From Geoglobus sp. (GTDB lineage: Archaea > Halobacteriota > Archaeoglobi > Archaeoglobales > Archaeoglobaceae), in contig JALURI010000198.1 of the NCBI GenBank assembly GCA_027016965.1, forward strand, positions 1 through 9,226: a stretch of DNA of 9,226 bases, in the 5' to 3' direction. The notes beneath the pieces were generated by a model that worked only from the letters and a program-made list of their open reading frames with translations, was not told the DNA's origin and ran no database searches. The position numbers were made by a program, and so were the translations under genes. Positions 5,487 to 9,226 of this stretch are shown in pieces; the stretch's first letter is position 1; each line of letters opens with the position of its first letter.

Positions 5487-7019
5487 ATGAATCTCAAAAC
5501 AAAAACCGCAATCGCCGTATCTGGAATAATTGTGGCTTTCTATCTTATAAACCTCTCGATTGAGATCTACCTCATTCACAAATCAAATCAGGATTACATG
5601 CAAACACTGCTGGATGAAAGTGAAAGGGCATTTCAGGAGATGATTTCAGATGAGTTTTCAGAACTGAGAACATACCTCCAGCTATTCAAAATTCAGTATG
5701 GTCATGTGAACAATTCAGCGATATATGCATTGATGAAAGAGAATTACCACCTTGATGCATTTGTTGTTGTATCTGACAGCGATACATTAATTTTTTCAGG
5801 GAATGACATTGACAGGGATGAGATTCTCAAAATTTCAGAGACACTCTACACCACTGAGTCAGAGTGCGGATTTGATAAGCGGAAGAATCTTTACATGATC
5901 TGTGCTCAGAAGGAAAATGAAGTAACGTACATTCTCGTGGACAGGGTTGATGATGAATACTTCAGAGAAACAAAACCACTGCTCGGCGTTGATGTATTTT
6001 ATTTTTCTAACAACACCACAACCATCGAATCACCTTTGATGAGGGCTGTACCGGCTCCAAAACTTGGAGATAGTGTAGCAGGTTACTTCCTTTTTGGTTA
6101 CAGTACCACATTAAGTCCGGCAGTAATCAGAAACATTCAGATAGGGATTTTTATCTTCACTGTATCTGCAATAGTTCTTTCTTCAATTGGCTACATTCTC
6201 TTTGAGAAAGATGTTGTTAGGCGAATTTATGATATCAGAGACTACATGTTAAAGGTGAAAAAAGATAAATTTAAGATTCAGGATCGTCTAAAAATAGAAG
6301 GAGATGATGAAATTTCAGAACTTGCAGATTCTGTGAATTCTGCACTTTTTGAGCTGAAAAAAAGCAGAAATGAGCTTGAGAAAGCGCTTGAAAATCTGAA
6401 GGTCATCAACAGAGTTTTGAGACATGATCTCCTTAACGACCTGACAGCAATAAAGGGATACAGTGAAATTGGAGAAGAAGGGTGCGAATACTGCAGGAAG
6501 ATTGAGGAAAGGGCTGATAAGGCAGTAAGGGCAATCAAACTGCTGAGAGATGTTGAAGAGACGATAAGGGAATCGGATCTTCAAAAGTTCAGACTTTCGG
6601 AGGTCGTAGAGGAAGTTATGGAAAATTATGAAATTGAGTACGAGATCAGAGGTGATGCAGAAGTTCTGGCAGACAATGGAATCTATTCTGTTTTTGACAA
6701 TCTTATCAACAATTCGATAAAGCATGGAAAATCGAAGAGAATCATCTTTCAAACAGTTGATGAAGGAGAATTCATTCATGTGATCATGAAGGATTTTGGG
6801 GTGGGGATTCCGGAAGAATCGTTGAACAGCATATTTGATGAGGGATACAGTCTTTCAGGGAGTACGGGCATTGGACTGTATATAGTCAAAAAATTTATCG
6901 AAAAATATGGTGGAAAGGTGGAAGTTAAAACTTCCGAGAAAGAGGGTGCTGTGTTTCACCTGTACTTCAAAAAATTCAGGGATGATAATCAAGCTCAAGA
7001 AACTTCTTCATCAGGATGA
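5487..7019 (+). CDS. Membrane sensor histidine kinase (sensor domain, HAMP, DHp, HATPase)
   Basis: A 510-residue two-component sensor kinase. TM1 is at about 7-30, an extracytoplasmic sensor domain at 31-213, and TM2 at about 217-239. A HAMP-like region (about 240-292) continues into a coiled coil, then the DHp H-box VLRHDLLNDLT at 310-320 with phospho-accepting His313. The ATPase domain has N-box FDNLINNSIKHG (403-414), G1 KDFGVGIPEE (435-444), F-box IFDEGYS (449-455) and G2 GSTGIGLYIV (458-467); all key residues are present. The sensor domain faintly resembles CHASE4 (LDAFVVVSDSDTLIFSGND, 89-107), low confidence, and holds two cysteines (127, 139) and sequons at 75 and 175-176. A CxxC (Cys333, Cys336) sits in the DHp domain. 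No response regulator is in the window. Its last 13 residues lie beyond the ATPase fold and overlap an opposing gene. Confidence 0.92.
   Translation: MNLKTKTAIAVSGIIVAFYLINLSIEIYLIHKSNQDYMQTLLDESERAFQEMISDEFSELRTYLQLFKIQYGHVNNSAIYALMKENYHLDAFVVVSDSDTLIFSGNDIDRDEILKISETLYTTESECGFDKRKNLYMICAQKENEVTYILVDRVDDEYFRETKPLLGVDVFYFSNNTTTIESPLMRAVPAPKLGDSVAGYFLFGYSTTLSPAVIRNIQIGIFIFTVSAIVLSSIGYILFEKDVVRRIYDIRDYMLKVKKDKFKIQDRLKIEGDDEISELADSVNSALFELKKSRNELEKALENLKVINRVLRHDLLNDLTAIKGYSEIGEEGCEYCRKIEERADKAVRAIKLLRDVEETIRESDLQKFRLSEVVEEVMENYEIEYEIRGDAEVLADNGIYSVFDNLINNSIKHGKSKRIIFQTVDEGEFIHVIMKDFGVGIPEESLNSIFDEGYSLSGSTGIGLYIVKKFIEKYGGKVEVKTSEKEGAVFHLYFKKFRDDNQAQETSSSG
6968..6975 (-). terminator. Possible T-tract terminator for the small minus-strand gene
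   Basis: On the minus strand, ATTTTTTGAAG follows the stop codon (6976-6978) of the 73-residue gene directly. Archaeal termination often uses bare T-runs. It lies inside the kinase coding region, so it may equally be lysine/phenylalanine codons read backwards. Confidence 0.3.
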
Positions 7020-7197
7020 GATCAGAGAGCATTCTGTCATATTTTTTATTTATTCTGTGTCTGAGAACCCTCATGTAGATCTTCCAGTCCTTGTTTTCAC
7101 TTTTCCATTTTTCTACAAATTCCAGAAGGGTTGTTTTTCCATCAATGTAGTCAAGCCAGTCCTGAATGAACTCTCTTTCTCTTTTTGACAGACACAT
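6976..7197 (-). CDS. Small charged helical protein of unknown function
   Basis: A 73-residue soluble protein I do not recognise, probably real. It is rich in Lys, Arg, Glu and Asp with regularly placed Leu, Ile, Trp and Tyr, consistent with a compact all-helical fold: SKREREFIQDWLDYIDG at 4-20, LLEFVEKWKSENKDWKIYMR at 24-43, and VLRHRINKKYDRMLSDLILM at 44-63. A DNA- or RNA-binding role is possible from the basic central segment (RVLRHRINKKYDR) but unproven. It starts 31 bases after the MFS transporter stop and probably belongs to the same minus-strand operon. I see no clear Shine-Dalgarno before the ATG; the upstream sequence is T-rich. Its last 44 bases overlap the end of the convergent histidine kinase gene. 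The opposite-strand reading of this stretch gives an aromatic- and serine-rich sequence that looks like noise. Confidence 0.65.
   Translation of the reverse strand: MCLSKREREFIQDWLDYIDGKTTLLEFVEKWKSENKDWKIYMRVLRHRINKKYDRMLSDLILMKKFLELDYHP
7040..7055 (+). terminator. Possible T-tract terminator for the histidine kinase
   Basis: TATTTTTTATTTATTC begins about 20 bases after the kinase stop. Such T-rich stretches serve as intrinsic terminators in many archaea. It lies within the opposing small gene and has no stem-loop in front that I can see. Confidence 0.35.
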
Positions 7198-7228
7198 AAA
7201 CAGAAAAAGATCAGATTACAAGATAACA

Positions 7229-8575
7229 TTATCGGATGTCCCCTCTCATGAAAGAGAATAAAGCCCCCATCCAGCAGAGAATTGAAAAGATCTGAAAGGA
7301 TACTTTCATGGCTTCAATCAGCTCTGAAGGAGCAACAATCTCCACCTGAACACTGCCAACAAAAACGGAAAAGACCAGCATAACAACCGCCATGCTCAGG
7401 GTCTGACCCAGAACCCTCATTGTTGATACTGTGGCAGATGCAATTCCGTAATATCTCTCTTCAACCGAGCTCATGACTGCATTTGTATTGGGGGAGCTGA
7501 AGAGGGCAAAACCAAGACCCATCAGGGTGAGATAAAACACCACATTCAGAATCTGTGATCCTGCCGAAAGAGTTGAAAGCAACCCGAGCCCGACTGCATT
7601 CAGAATCATCCCTGCTGTTGCAACGAATCTCGGTTCTATTCTGTCAGATATCCATCCAGCAAATGGGGAAAAAGCTGCCATCACAGCAGGCTGGGAAAGA
7701 AGAATAAAGCCAGACTTTTGAGGATCAAGTCCGAGAATTATCTGCAGATATATGCTAATCAAATATACAAGGGCAAATGTTGCAGAATAATTGATCAGAG
7801 CTGTTAGATTTGACAGAGCAAAGATTCTGTTTGATTCAAACAGTTTTAGGTCTAGTACAGGATGTGTCTGTCTTTTCTCCCATAGCAAAAATATTGCGAG
7901 ACTGAGAACAGACATCGGGAGAAGAGCAAAATACTCCCTTTCCGATGAGCCAGCTATGAATACAAGAATCGATATGCTGTATAAAAAAGACCCTACAAAG
8001 TCAAAATCCTCTTTCGATCCTTCATGAGCATCATCTGCGATCTTTTTTGTTGCCACAAGAAATGCGGCGATGCCCAGCAGAGCTGTCAGCACAAATATAC
8101 TCCGCCATCCTAAGTTTACTGTAAGAATACCACCAGCAACCGGCCCAAGACTGAGACCGAGATACACAGATGCTGTGTTTATCCCAAGAATTTTTCCTCT
8201 TTCGCTGAGAGAATAGGATGACACGAGGATTGCCATTCCTGTAGAAAATATCATTGCCCCTCCGGTTCCCTGAAGAATCCTCAGAAATACAAGCTGGGAA
8301 CTGGTCAGAGCAATAGAGGAAAGAAAAGAGAAGAGTGAGAAGACAGCTATTCCCAGAAGGAATAACCTTCTTTTGCCATACATATCAGCCATTCTGCCAA
8401 AAGGAATGAGAAAAATTGCAGATGAGATCAAAAACCCTGTAGCGATCCAGTTCATTTCGGTGGTGGTTGCAGATAGCTCGATTGCAAGATAAGGTAGAGC
8501 TACATTCAGGGATGAAAGTGTGAATGGAGCAAGAAATGAGGTAATTGATACTGCAATCAGGACTTCTCTTCCCAT
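7229..8575 (-). CDS. MFS transporter, DHA2 (14-TM) drug:H+ antiporter-like
   Basis: A membrane exporter of the major facilitator superfamily, DHA2-like; members usually expel drugs or other amphiphiles using the proton gradient. From the ATG at 8575 it has 448 residues, with enough hydrophobic segments for about 14 helices. Motif A is GRMADMYGKRR at 60-70, motif B RILQGTGGA at 99-107, and antiporter motif C GLSLGPVAGG at 140-149. The loop-A repeat in the second half reads AGWISDRIEPR at 306-316. The helix-1 signature is SSLNVALP without the aspartate common in DHA2 pumps, so coupling or substrate may differ. An in-frame ATG at 8617 would add 14 hydrophilic residues, but AGGAGGG at 8583-8589 sits 7 bases before ATG 8575, which I prefer. 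It overlaps the MATE gene by 19 bases. The substrate cannot be told. Confidence 0.9.
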   Translation of the reverse strand: MGREVLIAVSITSFLAPFTLSSLNVALPYLAIELSATTTEMNWIATGFLISSAIFLIPFGRMADMYGKRRLFLLGIAVFSLFSFLSSIALTSSQLVFLRILQGTGGAMIFSTGMAILVSSYSLSERGKILGINTASVYLGLSLGPVAGGILTVNLGWRSIFVLTALLGIAAFLVATKKIADDAHEGSKEDFDFVGSFLYSISILVFIAGSSEREYFALLPMSVLSLAIFLLWEKRQTHPVLDLKLFESNRIFALSNLTALINYSATFALVYLISIYLQIILGLDPQKSGFILLSQPAVMAAFSPFAGWISDRIEPRFVATAGMILNAVGLGLLSTLSAGSQILNVVFYLTLMGLGFALFSSPNTNAVMSSVEERYYGIASATVSTMRVLGQTLSMAVVMLVFSVFVGSVQVEIVAPSELIEAMKVSFQIFSILCWMGALFSFMRGDIR

Positions 8576-9226
8576 TTCATTTCCCTCCTTAGCCCTCTTA
8601 TAGTTATCAGTCCCCATCCAAATGCAACAAACCCCGTCATGATGTTACCAGCGACTATGCCTGCTATGATGCCAGAAAATCCGAAATTAAAAATGAATGC
8701 AAGAATGTATGCCAGAGATATCTGAAGGATTATGGTTCTGAGTAGTGTTATAAGGAACGATCTCTCCCCTTTTCCCATGCCCTGAAACATTGATGATGTT
8801 ATTATTCCCAGGGGGGCAACAGGAAGAAAGGCGGGAAGGACCCTCATAACAAATACAAGCTCTTCATATATTCTAAAGGAATCCTGGCTGTAGGTGAAGG
8901 CAAGTGCTGTGACAGGAGCGGTGAGAATGAATGCTGACGCCATGATGAGCTCTATTTTTACAGCAAGTGATATTACATATCTGTATGCTCTTTCCAGTTT
9001 ATCAATCCTCCTTGCCCCAAACGCAGAACCCATAACGGCTGTTCCAGCTCCGGCAAACCCGAAAAGAGGTATGAATCCAAAATGAACCACCCTCCATGCG
9101 CTGGTAAAAACAGCTATGCCATCTGTACCGTCAACTCTGACTATCATCAGATTAAGGATCATTATTGATATGCTCATTGCAAGCATCGCAAAGGCTGAAG
9201 GGAGACCTACCCTCAGAATATCAGAA
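8557..9226 (-). CDS. MATE-family multidrug/organic cation efflux transporter, C-terminal half
   Basis: The visible part is about 222 residues, continuing in frame past the right window edge; the leftmost decoded residues read SDILRVGLPSAFAML, the typical opening of helix 7 in MATE proteins (ILRVGLP). This is therefore the second six-helix bundle of an antiporter that normally has about 450 residues and exports cationic compounds in exchange for Na+ or H+. Counting from the Met at 9186, GAGTAVMGSAFGARR (46-60) corresponds to the conserved glycine-rich helix 8 end, and SSMFQGMGKGERSF (131-144) to the helix 10-11 loop. The basic C-terminus ends REMKWEEKS. The ATG at 9186 is internal, not the true start. 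The stop lies within the start of the MFS gene, so the two are probably one transcript. Other MOP-superfamily exporters are less likely. Confidence 0.87.
   Translation of the reverse strand, partial: SDILRVGLPSAFAMLAMSISIMILNLMIVRVDGTDGIAVFTSAWRVVHFGFIPLFGFAGAGTAVMGSAFGARRIDKLERAYRYVISLAVKIELIMASAFILTAPVTALAFTYSQDSFRIYEELVFVMRVLPAFLPVAPLGIITSSMFQGMGKGERSFLITLLRTIILQISLAYILAFIFNFGFSGIIAGIVAGNIMTGFVAFGWGLITIRGLRREMKWEEKS
8583..8589 (-). promoter_or_regulatory. Shine-Dalgarno for the MFS transporter
   Basis: On the minus strand AGGAGGG lies inside the last codons of the MATE gene, 7 bases before the ATG at 8575. It is the strongest Shine-Dalgarno in the window and decides the MFS start in favour of 8575 over 8617. 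Confidence 0.65.

Noticed and set aside
6315..6779. A 154-codon minus-strand open frame inside the histidine kinase
   Set aside because: Antisense to the conserved DHp and ATPase motifs; the Cys- and Phe-rich product reflects reversed Glu/Lys codons.
6907..7188. A 93-codon plus-strand open frame over the kinase end and beyond
   Set aside because: Its first part is a frame-shifted reading of the kinase G2-box region and the rest is antisense to the small minus-strand gene; the product is Phe/Ser-rich with no domain.
1..9226. tRNA, rRNA, CRISPR array, insertion sequence, phage or defence genes
   Set aside because: No repeat-spacer pattern, cloverleaf-like sequence, transposase or integrase motif, or terminal inverted repeats were seen; nearly every base is in an assigned gene or short promoter gap.

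Overview
The window looks archaeal, most probably from the Archaeoglobales (Archaeoglobus, Ferroglobus or Geoglobus type). The main evidence is a pair of ether-lipid genes, geranylgeranylglyceryl phosphate (GGGP) synthase followed by digeranylgeranylglyceryl phosphate (DGGGP) synthase. The GGGP synthase closely resembles the Archaeoglobus fulgidus enzyme as I remember it. Archaeal-type BRE/TATA promoters lie 25-40 bases before several starts, at least two of the transcripts look leaderless, and a GGTG-type Shine-Dalgarno is used inside operons. The species call is inference; no search was run.

Layout on the + strand. (1) About 1-1620 is a tight run: the 3' part of a flavin-reductase-like FMN-binding protein, two tandem small membrane proteins of the TIGR00304/DUF131 type, and a stand-alone pyruvate-kinase C-terminal-domain protein. 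(2) 1672-2325 is an unrecognised gene with its own promoter. Its layout suggests a RecA/KaiC-like fold that has lost the Walker motifs. (3) 2372-3900 holds GGGP synthase and DGGGP synthase, joined by an ATGA overlap and driven by a leaderless promoter inside the end of the preceding transcription unit. They catalyse consecutive ether-bond steps of archaeal membrane lipid synthesis. (4) 3947-5439 holds a DUF2148 iron-sulfur protein and an RsmB/NSUN-type RNA cytosine-5 methyltransferase, also joined by ATGA. (5) 5487-7019 is a membrane-bound sensor histidine kinase with no response regulator in view.

On the - strand, read from the right edge inward, are the C-terminal half of a MATE-family transporter, an overlapping DHA2-type 14-TM MFS transporter, and a 73-residue uncharacterised protein. 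The last gene converges on and overlaps the 3' end of the histidine kinase. This side looks like an efflux cluster.

Coding density is very high and no gap exceeds about 50 bases. I saw no tRNA, rRNA, CRISPR array, insertion sequence or phage genes. Most of the window is ordinary chromosomal content. The less explained items are the walker-less RecA-like protein, the flavin-reductase/DUF131/PK-C cluster, a CxxC in the kinase dimerisation domain, the Fe-S/m5C-methyltransferase coupling, and the small convergent gene.
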